Below the pieces are notes generated by a model. That model worked only from the letters and a program-made list of their open reading frames with translations, had not been told where the DNA came from and searched no databases. Shown piece by piece: positions 1-6,605 of a stretch of 15,921 bases of DNA. Each line of letters opens with the position of its first letter. Within the stretch, counting starts at the first letter, position 1. Source of the stretch: Caryophanales bacterium UBA4869 (lineage in GTDB: Bacteria; Bacillota_I; Bacilli_A; RFN20; CAG-288). The translations under genes were made by a program, and so were the position numbers. The DNA is taken from assembly GCA_002399505.1 (NCBI GenBank), contig DHDT01000024.1:7107-23027 (forward strand), given 5' to 3'.

Positions 1-1286
1 CATGGCCCGTTCATTATATACGTTTCTGTATTAATAGAATTAGGCTCACTAATAATCGGCTTCAATACATCAGTACGAAGATCTCCAGAACCAACCGCTT
101 CAGGAATTATTACTTTCCATTTATCAATGAACTCTTGTCCTCGACTTATTCGGCTTTTCCTAATATATCCAATAGAATGATTAGCATAAACTTTAATCAT
201 TCCTTCTAAATGCATTTTGGAGTCGAAATCACTAAAAAAAGTTCGAAAACCAAATTGCATGGCGGGTTTAACGACAGAGGCAAAAGATACTTCTTTTTTC
301 TCCTTAACCTTATTAAGAATTGAAATAGCTTCATTAAATCTAATAAAAACGTCATCACCTTCTTGTAAAAGTGGTCTTTTCATCTCAGATGAAACGATTC
401 CATTTTCATGAGTTCTAATCAAGCAATCACCATTATAATTCCTATTACGCAGAAAATATGAAACACCACCTTTTATATCAACGCCGGGAAAGCAATCGCT
501 AGCGTCAATAAAATCGTCAATTATTTCAATATGCTTATCGTTCAGCATCTTTTCCCTAAAACCATCTAGCCCCTTACCTCCAGCAAACCACCTTGATGGT
601 GTAATCATTACCAGGTAATGTGGATTTAATTTAATGGCTTGTTAAACAAATAAATTATAAATAGGTTTAGCGCTAGCTTGTGCTCCACCATCATCTAATT
701 GATATGGTGGGTTCCCGATAATTACATCAAATTTCATTTTAAATAAGTCCTCCGGTTTAGTCGTATGAATAAACTCATATGCGTGTGATTCTAGGTCATT
801 TCTAACTTTCGAACCAAATGTCTTATCACTGCATCCACAGAACATGCACTTTCCATCAACGAAAGTATGCTCACTGTTTCTATATTTTATATTTCCCTGA
901 ATATTATCAAAAATAGAAACAGAATACTTTCCATTTGGATATTTGGAGCAATATAGACTTCTTCTTGACATTAAACTTGTAAGCTCAGTGATTGCTATAC
1001 CAAAGAGCTGCTTATGAAGAATATGATCAATTCTTTCAGAGAGATCAGGAATCTTGTCTTTAAGACCAATAAGTAGTTTCTTAGCTATTTCTCTTAGGAA
1101 AATTCCTGATTTGCAGGCTGGATCAAGAAAGGTTGTGTTTGGATTAGTGAAAAGCTCTTCGGGCAATAAGTCAATCATCGCTTTTGCAATTTCTGGTGGT
1201 GTAAAAACCTCATCGTTTGACAAGTCAGCCAGGCATGAAAGAACATCAGGAGTATAGCCAGTGTCTATTGGTTTGTTATCGCTCAT
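1..1286 (-). pseudogene. Eco57I-type adenine-specific DNA methyltransferase, interrupted by one in-frame stop; 3' end beyond the window
   Basis: Probable N6-adenine DNA methyltransferase of a restriction-modification system. Seen: SAM motif I ([12 protein letters not shown], about residues 53-64), a Cys cluster CMFCGC (147-152) that may bind metal, and catalytic motif IV NPPYQ (192-196). A TAA at 642-644 ends translation after residue 214 (..YNLFV). The same frame then runs without another stop for about 213 codons to position 1, reading QAIKLNPHYLVMITPSRWF and so on, as Eco57I-family proteins do after NPPYQ. Family members, from memory, have Q or E at the stop position, so one base change (CAA or GAA to TAA) explains it. 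The chosen start (1286) overlaps the upstream stop as ATGA; an ATG 12 nt upstream (1298) is possible but has AAAGG almost touching it. Inference: a recently inactivated gene, a tolerated nonsense allele, or a sequencing error. TAA is a true stop elsewhere in this window. Confidence 0.85.
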
Positions 1287-1981
1287 TTTTGTTCCCATAC
1301 CTTTCTATAATCTACTAAAGAGAATTCCTTGATTGGAGTAGGTATCCAGGCATTGGTCTCTTTATCAAATTCCCAGTCGTTCATCTCAAATAAATCCATG
1401 GTGTTCTCATGGCCTCTAAGCATTTGGTCAAGGCGGAAATCTCTTCTTTTAATGGTTGATTCAGATACAAATGACCATTCCGAGAAAATTATAGGCTCAT
1501 CTAGATCTTTGCCTTTGCCATCTACTTTCTCCAAAGTGAGAGCGTTACCGCAAAGAATATTTCTTTCTAAAATAAATTTTGCAGAGTTTCTTGTGTCATC
1601 GTTTGCTTTGCCATCAGCATATTTATCATATTCAGATAGCCAAATCTTATATAGTCTTTCACGACAAGCTTTTACATTGTCTTCAAGTAATTCAATCCCA
1701 TAAATGCTCGTTAAGGCAAGTATAGAATATTTTTCATAATCAGATGGATTCTTTCCATATTGTTTTTTAACGACAGTAAGTTTTCTGTTTAAAATCTCGG
1801 TTAGAAAATTCCCGTCTCCGCAAGCAGGTTCAAGGAATCTAGAATCAATTCTCTCAGTTTCCCCTTTGACAAGGTCAAGCATGGCATTGACTTCCCTTGG
1901 GTTAGTAAAAACCTCGCCATGATCAGCGACTCTTTGTTTAGATTTTATTTGCTTTTTTGGCTCAGTTGTTTTTTTGCTCAT
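1283..1981 (-). CDS. Methyltransferase-like subunit of the restriction-modification operon
   Basis: A 232-residue SAM-dependent DNA methyltransferase-like protein. Seen: a Lys-rich N terminus, then [15 protein letters not shown] (about 17-31), the FTP-like region that precedes motif I in many adenine methyltransferases, then motif [13 protein letters not shown] (49-60). No NPPY, DPPY or SPPY is present, so the protein seems to lack catalytic motif IV; its partner gene immediately downstream carries one. It looks complete at both ends and resembles proteins usually annotated as 'restriction endonuclease subunit M'. Its start overlaps the regulator gene and its stop overlaps the Eco57I-type gene, each by ATGA, implying translational coupling and perhaps a heteromeric enzyme. 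Family resemblance is from recalled homologues; the heteromer is inference. Confidence 0.8.
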   Translation of the reverse strand: MSKKTTEPKKQIKSKQRVADHGEVFTNPREVNAMLDLVKGETERIDSRFLEPACGDGNFLTEILNRKLTVVKKQYGKNPSDYEKYSILALTSIYGIELLEDNVKACRERLYKIWLSEYDKYADGKANDDTRNSAKFILERNILCGNALTLEKVDGKGKDLDEPIIFSEWSFVSESTIKRRDFRLDQMLRGHENTMDLFEMNDWEFDKETNAWIPTPIKEFSLVDYRKVWEQK

Positions 1982-2163
1982 TCAATGCCGGTCTCTTTCT
2001 TGAATAAATCATTCAACTTTTTCTTCATTTTCATGGTTGGCTCGAATTTTCCGTTTTCCCAACGATTCACAGTCGTAAAAGAAACACCGAGCAGTTCGGC
2101 TAAATCTGTTTGAGTAAGAAAGTTTCTCTCACGATAATCTTTTATAGCCTTTGAATAATCCAT
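1978..2163 (-). CDS. XRE-family helix-turn-helix regulator (probable R-M control protein)
   Basis: A 61-residue protein that is almost entirely a lambda-Cro/XRE helix-turn-helix (about residues 6-56; core TQTDLAELLGVSFTTVNRWENGKFEP). Such short proteins at the head of R-M operons are typically control (C) or repressor proteins that time expression of the modification and restriction genes. The start is backed by AAAGGA at 2168-2173, 4 nt upstream of the ATG. Its stop overlaps the next gene's ATG as ATGA, so regulator and methyltransferase share one transcript. The operator has not been shown, but an 8-bp palindrome ATAATTAT overlaps the -10 box. Autoregulation is inferred from context. Confidence 0.85.
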   Translation of the reverse strand: MDYSKAIKDYRERNFLTQTDLAELLGVSFTTVNRWENGKFEPTMKMKKKLNDLFKKETGIE

Positions 2164-2204
2164 AAAATCCTTTGAATGTACTTATATTTATCTTCTTAAG
2201 CATA

Positions 2205-2213
2205 ATTATAGCA
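2205..2213 (-). promoter_or_regulatory. Extended -10 promoter of the R-M operon
   Basis: Read on the minus strand, TGC-TATAAT is a consensus -10 (2205-2210) with the TGn extension (2211-2213). It lies about 42 nt upstream of the regulator start. No good -35 is visible at 16-18 bp (the hexamer there is TATGCA), as is common for extended -10 promoters. The IS target duplication at 2244-2251 begins only about 10 bp beyond the -35 position, so the insertion replaced the far-upstream (UP element) region. Confidence 0.55.
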
Positions 2214-2243
2214 TGTTTATGGCAATTTGCATAAAAAGAAACT

Positions 2244-2251
2244 AGCAATTG
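2244..2251. repeat. Left copy of the 8-bp target-site duplication (AGCAATTG)
   Basis: AGCAATTG occurs directly outside both ends of the IS256-family element (again at 3632-3639) in the same orientation. IS256-family transposition is known to duplicate 8-9 bp, so this fixes the left boundary between 2251 and 2252. Confidence 0.85.
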
Positions 2252-2278
2252 GGGAGAGACAATAAGTATGTGTATGGG
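2252..2278 (+). repeat. Left terminal inverted repeat of the IS
   Basis: Starts GGGAGAGACAATAAG and carries TGTGTAT beginning 17 bp from the tip (2269-2275). The reverse complement of the right end starts GAGATTTGCAAGAAAG and carries the same TGTGTAT 18 bp from the tip. The match is imperfect, with CAA, AAGT, TGTGTAT and a G-run shared across one 1-base gap. Confidence 0.7.
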
Positions 2279-2297
2279 AGGTAAACAGAGAGTTTGT

Positions 2298-2317
2298 TTG
2301 GTCGGCATGCCGACCAA
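2298..2317. repeat. Perfect 20-bp palindrome in the IS leader
   Basis: TTGGTCGG-CATG-CCGACCAA is a perfect inverted repeat: 8-bp arms around CATG, which is itself palindromic. It lies between the left IS end and the likely transposase -10 box (2341-2346), upstream of the transcription start. No T-tract follows on either strand, so it is not a standard terminator. It would fold only in RNA that enters the IS from outside, or act as a DNA site bound by a dimeric protein. Both roles are guesses. Confidence 0.6.
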
Positions 2318-2340
2318 TCGCAAAAAAAGCCACAGTCCTC

Positions 2341-2346
2341 TATAAT
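2341..2346 (+). promoter_or_regulatory. Possible -10 box of the transposase gene
   Basis: A perfect TATAAT lies 35 nt before the transposase ATG, with a start site expected near 2353. No convincing -35 is present at 16-18 bp (TCGCAA), so this promoter is probably weak. A strong AAGGAGGAG ribosome binding site (2366-2374) follows 6 nt before the ATG. Confidence 0.35.
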
Positions 2347-2380
2347 TTGTTCGTTCACAACAACCAAGGAGGAGTGTGGT

Positions 2381-3574
2381 ATGTCTATTCTATCATTGTT
2401 CGAAGGGAAAACGCCCGAAGAGATAGGCGGAATCCTGACCGGGGAGCTTGACTCCTTCGTCAAAGCCAGGATCGAGGAGGCCCTCAACGACGCCTTCGGC
2501 GGAGAAATCGAGGACTTCATTGCCGAATGGCTCCAAAAAGGCGAGGGCGCCGTGAGGAACGGGCACTACGAGAGGCACCTCAAGACCAAATACGGCCCCG
2601 TCGCGGTGAGGGTCCCGAGGGACCGGATGAACCTGTTCAAGACGAGGCTGCTCCAGCCGTACCAAAGGTCGACCGATGACCTCGAGGCCACGGTCCAGAG
2701 GCTCTGCATCGAGGGCATGACCCTCTCCGAGATAACGGCGTTCCTCAAAGGGGACTCAGACCTTGGGCTCTCGGCCGAATCCGCGGCGAAGATGGTGAGG
2801 AAGATGGCCGGAGAGGCCGATGCTTTCAGGTCCAGGCCCCTGCCGAGGTGCGTGGTCGTCCTCATGGACGGCACATACGTCCCCATAAGGCGGAGGTACG
2901 GGGATTCCTCGTCGATCGAGAAGGAATGCATCGAGGTCGCGATGGGCGTAACCGAGGACGGCAAAAGGGTCATCCTGGGGTTCCGGACCGTGCCGAACGA
3001 GGGATCCTCGTCGTGGGGCGACTTCCTGGAACGCCTGAAGGCGAGGGGCATCGGCGACCCGAAGCTGTTCATCACCGATGGGCTCCAAGGGATGCCGGAG
3101 GCGATAGCCGCCTCGTTCCCCGCCGCCAAGCAGCAAAGGTGCCTCGTCCACATACAGCGCAGCATCTCAAAGGCCGTGAGGGTCAAGGACCGGAAGGAGA
3201 TCGCCGAGGACTTCAAATCCGTCTACGGGAAGGCCGACGCGGCCGAAACGTTCTCCGCCTTCGATGCGTTCTTGTCGAAATGGGGCAGGCCCTACCCGAA
3301 GCTCATGTCCTCGCTCATCGCCATAAAGGGGGCTCTGTTCGCCTATCTGCGTTTCCCCAAGTGCATGCGGTCGGCGATCATGACGTCAAACGCCATAGAG
3401 TCGTTCAACTCATGCCTAAAAAGGCAGACCAGGCGCCGGGTGATAATCAATTCCGAGACCAACGGCCTCATCGTCATGTGCCAGGTCATAAAAGACTACG
3501 AGCAGAACTCGAGGGGGGCGAAATACCTGAAATACATGGGCGAGGAGGAAAAACAGAAACTCGGATTCAAATAG
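2381..3574 (+). CDS. IS256-family (mutator-type) DDE transposase
   Basis: A 397-residue transposase that cuts and rejoins the element's own ends. Seen: the DDE triad as D163 (LMDGTYVP), D233 (ITDGLQGM) and E340 (TSNAIESFN), plus CLVHIQR (C254, H257) between the second D and the E, all hallmarks of the family. The length is typical. The start at 2381 (MSILSLFEGK) is chosen over an in-frame ATG at 2294 because AAGGAGGAG sits at the right distance and the extra N-terminal residues do not look like transposase. GC-rich codon use differs sharply from all neighbouring genes. No frameshift or missing catalytic residue was found, so it may be active. Confidence 0.95.
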   Translation: MSILSLFEGKTPEEIGGILTGELDSFVKARIEEALNDAFGGEIEDFIAEWLQKGEGAVRNGHYERHLKTKYGPVAVRVPRDRMNLFKTRLLQPYQRSTDDLEATVQRLCIEGMTLSEITAFLKGDSDLGLSAESAAKMVRKMAGEADAFRSRPLPRCVVVLMDGTYVPIRRRYGDSSSIEKECIEVAMGVTEDGKRVILGFRTVPNEGSSSWGDFLERLKARGIGDPKLFITDGLQGMPEAIAASFPAAKQQRCLVHIQRSISKAVRVKDRKEIAEDFKSVYGKADAAETFSAFDAFLSKWGRPYPKLMSSLIAIKGALFAYLRFPKCMRSAIMTSNAIESFNSCLKRQTRRRVIINSETNGLIVMCQVIKDYEQNSRGAKYLKYMGEEEKQKLGFK

Positions 3575-3602
3575 ACGACCGTAGAGGACGAAGGCTGCTA
3601 TG

Positions 3603-3631
3603 CCCTATACACAAACTTTCTTGCAAATCTC
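3603..3631 (-). repeat. Right terminal inverted repeat of the IS
   Basis: Partner of the left end: ATACACA on the plus strand (3607-3613) is the complement of the left-end TGTGTAT and lies at nearly the same distance from the tip (18 versus 17 bp). Bases 3575-3602 between the transposase stop and this repeat hold no recognisable gene. Confidence 0.7.
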
Positions 3632-3639
3632 AGCAATTG
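3632..3639. repeat. Right copy of the 8-bp target-site duplication (AGCAATTG)
   Basis: Exact direct repeat of 2244-2251, adjoining the right inverted end. The remaining 3640-3671 is AT-rich intergenic DNA. Confidence 0.85.
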
Positions 3640-3671
3640 AAACTAAAAAAACGTTTTTAAAAGTAAGATAA

Positions 3672-3986
3672 CTATATGTTCTCCGGTTGTTCTTTTCCGG
3701 GCTCTGTATTTGTCACATTGGTTTGACTTGTATTTGAAAGATCGCTTATTTTTTTAGCAATACTAGCAAACATCGTTTTAAGCTCTTTTATTTGCTGAGA
3801 ATCTTCTTTTGATTCATTTTCACTGGAGTATATGTCGTCTTTGTGAAAATCTAAGAAAGTGTAAATTTCTGATCCTGTTATTGAATGGTTTTCAATATCA
3901 AGAGATTTTATTGGATTTCCTTTTTTATCCTCTAAAGTAATAGTGACTTTGGAAATATCTTCTTTAAACCTAATTGTTTTCTTCAT
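3672..3986 (-). CDS. Small protein of unknown function, partner of the PHP-ATPase
   Basis: A 104-residue protein that I do not recognise. The N-terminal ~50 residues look beta-rich (KVTITLEDKKGNPIKSLDIE). Residues about 64-84 (QQIKELKTMFASIAKKISDL) could form an amphipathic helix or short coiled coil. The tail is polar, rich in N, T, E and Q, and probably disordered. No signal peptide or membrane segment is seen. The gene starts inside the 3' end of the PHP-ATPase gene (17-bp overlap) with a strong GGAGG 9 nt upstream, so the two are very likely co-expressed. Inference: an accessory or regulatory subunit. An adaptor or antitoxin role is possible but unsupported by any motif. Confidence 0.7.
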   Translation of the reverse strand: MKKTIRFKEDISKVTITLEDKKGNPIKSLDIENHSITGSEIYTFLDFHKDDIYSSENESKEDSQQIKELKTMFASIAKKISDLSNTSQTNVTNTEPGKEQPENI

Positions 3987-6567
3987 CGTCTTTTACCTCC
4001 GTGTAATAATTTAGACGATCTTCGATTGCTCTTTTACCACCATCCATATTATCAGCAATAAATTGCATAATACCATTTTCATCATCTTCCAAGCATCCTG
4101 ATTTCGCTTCTATTTTTTGGTTTTTACTTGTCAAACAAATGATATTATCAGCATCACTGTTTACTACTAAATAAGGGCTATGAGTTACTAGGATAATTTG
4201 GCGTGTACCATCTGTTGTATTTTTTAATTTTGAAATATATGTTGAAAGATGTTTAGTAATATTGCTTGGAGAGATGTTATCCTCCGGCTGGTCAAATAAA
4301 AGAAGATGATTGGAATCATTTGTGGATGCCAAGCATTTAAAGAAATTTAATGATTGTTGTCCTGGAGTAGCACCTTGTGTTTGATTCTTTGAATCAGTAG
4401 TATCAAGAATCTGTTCAGTTATTTTTTCTTCTTTATCATAGAACTTTTGAAGATTTTCATTCATTTTGCCCTTGATTTCATCAAGAGAACCTACATTTTT
4501 ACATCCTTTAATGGAAGAAGCAAAACTCTCAATAGTCCTTATTTCTTTCAAGTTTTTTATATCCGCTTTTTTCGCCATAAACATAAATTCATTAAATGAT
4601 TCTTTTAGATTAACATCACAATAATTTGCAACTTTATTTAATGAAATCTCACCATAAATTTTTGATACTTTACCATCTTTTATAACGTTAGGAAATTTTT
4701 CAAAACAAGAAGTTTCCGAAATTAATTTATACACTAAAACCACAGATTCTATGATTTGTTTCTTTTGGTTAATATATGCTTGCGATGCTTTTTCTGGACC
4801 ATTCATTAATTCCTTAACATTGGATTCGTAGGAATCAATTGATGTCTCAATAAAACCTCTAACCTTGATTTCAAAATCTTTATTTTCCGCTTTTGTTTTT
4901 AATATATCTGATATTTCCTTGATATTGTTAACGGCAGTGTTGAATTTGTCTTGGTATTCTTTTTCCAAATGAGAAATTACTTGCTTGGTTTTTACATTTA
5001 AAGTATTAAAAGAAGATAGAATTGAACTTATTTCAGTTTGCGCTAATGTATAGTCATTTGAATTTGATTTAAAATCCTCGTCATAAGAAATATAAATGAA
5101 TTTTGGTTTTTCTTTATCAGCCTCCGTTTTAACCTCAAAAGGCTTGGTTGACAAAGACTGAATTGCTTTCTCGATTTTTATTTGATTGCTTATGGCTTCA
5201 AATAGCGAATCGGTATATTGTTGATAAGTTCTTTCGAAGCAAGAATTATCTATATTCCCAATTTCGTTTTCTTTATGAAGTGCTTTTATTATTCCCGAAC
5301 CACAATCTTTTAAAGCGGTTGCTAATTCCCCTTGTGAAATATAAGTCTGGGTTTTTGATGAGTTATTAAAGATTTCGACTGTGTTTTTGTCACAATAACG
5401 CTTATATACTTTTTTTAATGATTCTAAATCGTTAACAAAACTTGAAAGAACAAATGTTTTGCCACTTCCATTTTCTCCAACTATCGCATTGATTCCAGGG
5501 GAAAGAGGCACTTTCGAACCATTAATTGAAATAGATTCAATATATGGTGATAAGTTAAATTGGTTTGTACAAAACCTGGTTTTAGGAGAGGTAGCACACA
5601 TCAATAATCCTTTGTAATTAGGAAGTGCTTTTACAGAACACGGAAATCCAGGCTTATTCATAATAAGTCCAGTTGTTTTTTCTTTCACAACCGAATTTTT
5701 ATCGTGATATGGATAGGCATTCCAATCGTGACAATCACTGCCAATAAAGAGCGCTTTGCCTTCTGGGATGTCAAAAGTCTTTAAATCCCTTAATAAAATG
5801 CTTTCGTTTCTAGGACTGCTATATTCAAGCGCTGAAACTGTACCAAGTGATTGTATCTTCTCAGTAGTGCTTTCAGTACTATCTATAAAATCGGAATGAC
5901 CCTCACCATAATGGCGGGTTTCAATCATCTCAGATCGTTGCTCACCAATTAATACAGCAGAACATCCTATGCTTTTAATTAATGCTTGAAAATCTTTCCA
6001 CGAAAGGTGAAAATCAAGTTTAGATTGTGCTATTTTATCAGAATATTGATCTAATTCTTTTATAGCTTTTTTTCTTTCTGCAGAGTCTTTTATTTTAGAT
6101 ATAGAAACAGCTTTTTCAATATCATCATCACTAAAAATTCTTTTTTGAATTGAGTCGATTGCTCCTTTGTTATCTGGGTCAAAAATAACGAGGATATGTC
6201 CAGGCTTCAACTCGTCTTTTCTTTTTACATCAAATTCTACGCCAGGGAGTATTTCTCTAGGAAAAAGATCGCGAAATCCGTTGTATTCACACTCTTCTAA
6301 TTCGGGATGGTCTGCTCGGTATTGGTTTTTATTATCTTCAATTTTAGCCTTTGCGGCATTATACATATCAGCACTAAAAACATTATGGTCAGTAAAAGAA
6401 AACATGGCTATCTGGTTTTCTTTTAGCTTGGCAAAGAGCAAATCTAGGTTGTCTTTCGTGGAATTATCAACAATAGTTTTGTCAGAGCCAGCTGATATAG
6501 GTAATTCTTTATGTCTACTTGCCCTTGTATGAATATGTAAATCAATGTTAATTAATCCATTTAGCAT
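3970..6567 (-). CDS. PHP-domain phosphoesterase fused to an ABC/SMC-like ATPase (TrlF-like)
   Basis: An 865-residue two-domain protein, probably cytosolic. Domain 1 (about 1-300) is a PHP metal-dependent phosphoesterase with DLHIHT (H11, H13), FTDHN (D60, H61), LPGVEFDV (E111) and GSDCH (D278, H280). Domain 2 (about 335-830) is ABC-type: Walker A GENGSGKT (364-371), a possible Q-loop in YISQGE (Q412), a long helical insertion (about 450-720), a signature-like TPGQQS, Walker B LLLFDQPED with its D-loop, and an H-loop LVTHSP (H796). The DQPED Walker B and PHP fusion match what is annotated as TrlF-family AAA-like ATPase; that name is from memory. The start has AGAGGG 5 nt upstream. It begins 38 bp after the rlmD stop and precedes the small gene. 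Its AT-rich composition and R-M/IS neighbours suggest a defence role in which ATP binding controls a nucleic-acid phosphoesterase; this is inference. Confidence 0.85.
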   Translation of the reverse strand: MLNGLINIDLHIHTRASRHKELPISAGSDKTIVDNSTKDNLDLLFAKLKENQIAMFSFTDHNVFSADMYNAAKAKIEDNKNQYRADHPELEECEYNGFRDLFPREILPGVEFDVKRKDELKPGHILVIFDPDNKGAIDSIQKRIFSDDDIEKAVSISKIKDSAERKKAIKELDQYSDKIAQSKLDFHLSWKDFQALIKSIGCSAVLIGEQRSEMIETRHYGEGHSDFIDSTESTTEKIQSLGTVSALEYSSPRNESILLRDLKTFDIPEGKALFIGSDCHDWNAYPYHDKNSVVKEKTTGLIMNKPGFPCSVKALPNYKGLLMCATSPKTRFCTNQFNLSPYIESISINGSKVPLSPGINAIVGENGSGKTFVLSSFVNDLESLKKVYKRYCDKNTVEIFNNSSKTQTYISQGELATALKDCGSGIIKALHKENEIGNIDNSCFERTYQQYTDSLFEAISNQIKIEKAIQSLSTKPFEVKTEADKEKPKFIYISYDEDFKSNSNDYTLAQTEISSILSSFNTLNVKTKQVISHLEKEYQDKFNTAVNNIKEISDILKTKAENKDFEIKVRGFIETSIDSYESNVKELMNGPEKASQAYINQKKQIIESVVLVYKLISETSCFEKFPNVIKDGKVSKIYGEISLNKVANYCDVNLKESFNEFMFMAKKADIKNLKEIRTIESFASSIKGCKNVGSLDEIKGKMNENLQKFYDKEEKITEQILDTTDSKNQTQGATPGQQSLNFFKCLASTNDSNHLLLFDQPEDNISPSNITKHLSTYISKLKNTTDGTRQIILVTHSPYLVVNSDADNIICLTSKNQKIEAKSGCLEDDENGIMQFIADNMDGGKRAIEDRLNYYTEVKDDEENN

Positions 6568-6605
6568 AGAAACCCTCTTTTCTCTTTCAATAAAACAAGA
6601 ATACT

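Larger units (their letters stand above)
2252..3631 (+). mobile_element. IS256-family insertion sequence, intact
   Basis: A 1,380-bp element carrying one complete transposase gene, bounded by imperfect inverted ends and flanked by AGCAATTG duplications. All three signs agree, and size and duplication length fit the IS256 family. Its coding part is about 60% GC whereas the genes on both sides are roughly 30-45% GC, so it probably came from a GC-richer donor recently. It sits between the PHP-ATPase gene pair and the R-M promoter without breaking a reading frame. Joining 2251 to 3640 restores the uninterrupted intergenic site. Confidence 0.9.

Noticed and set aside
217..411. Plus-strand open frame of 64 codons at the left end
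   Set aside because: It lies opposite the family-like sequence of the interrupted methyltransferase and has no supporting signal.
642..644. TAA as a reassigned (sense) codon
   Set aside because: htpG and guaB end in TAA at the expected family C termini, and other genes end properly in TGA and TAG, so the standard code holds.
2334..3589. GTCCTCTA near the left and its complement near the right of the IS as part of longer inverted ends
   Set aside because: The two copies lie at very different distances from the tips (about 83 versus 42 bp), so they are not symmetric end repeats.
3647..3658. AAAAACGTTTTT palindrome as a terminator of the PHP-ATPase operon
   Set aside because: There is no loop and almost no GC in the stem, so a stable hairpin is unlikely; no clear terminator was found after the small gene.
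2848..3660. Long open frame overlapping the transposase in another frame, and several minus-strand frames over the IS
   Set aside because: They arise from the GC-rich codons of the transposase gene, have no ribosome sites and encode low-complexity Arg/Gly/Pro-rich products.
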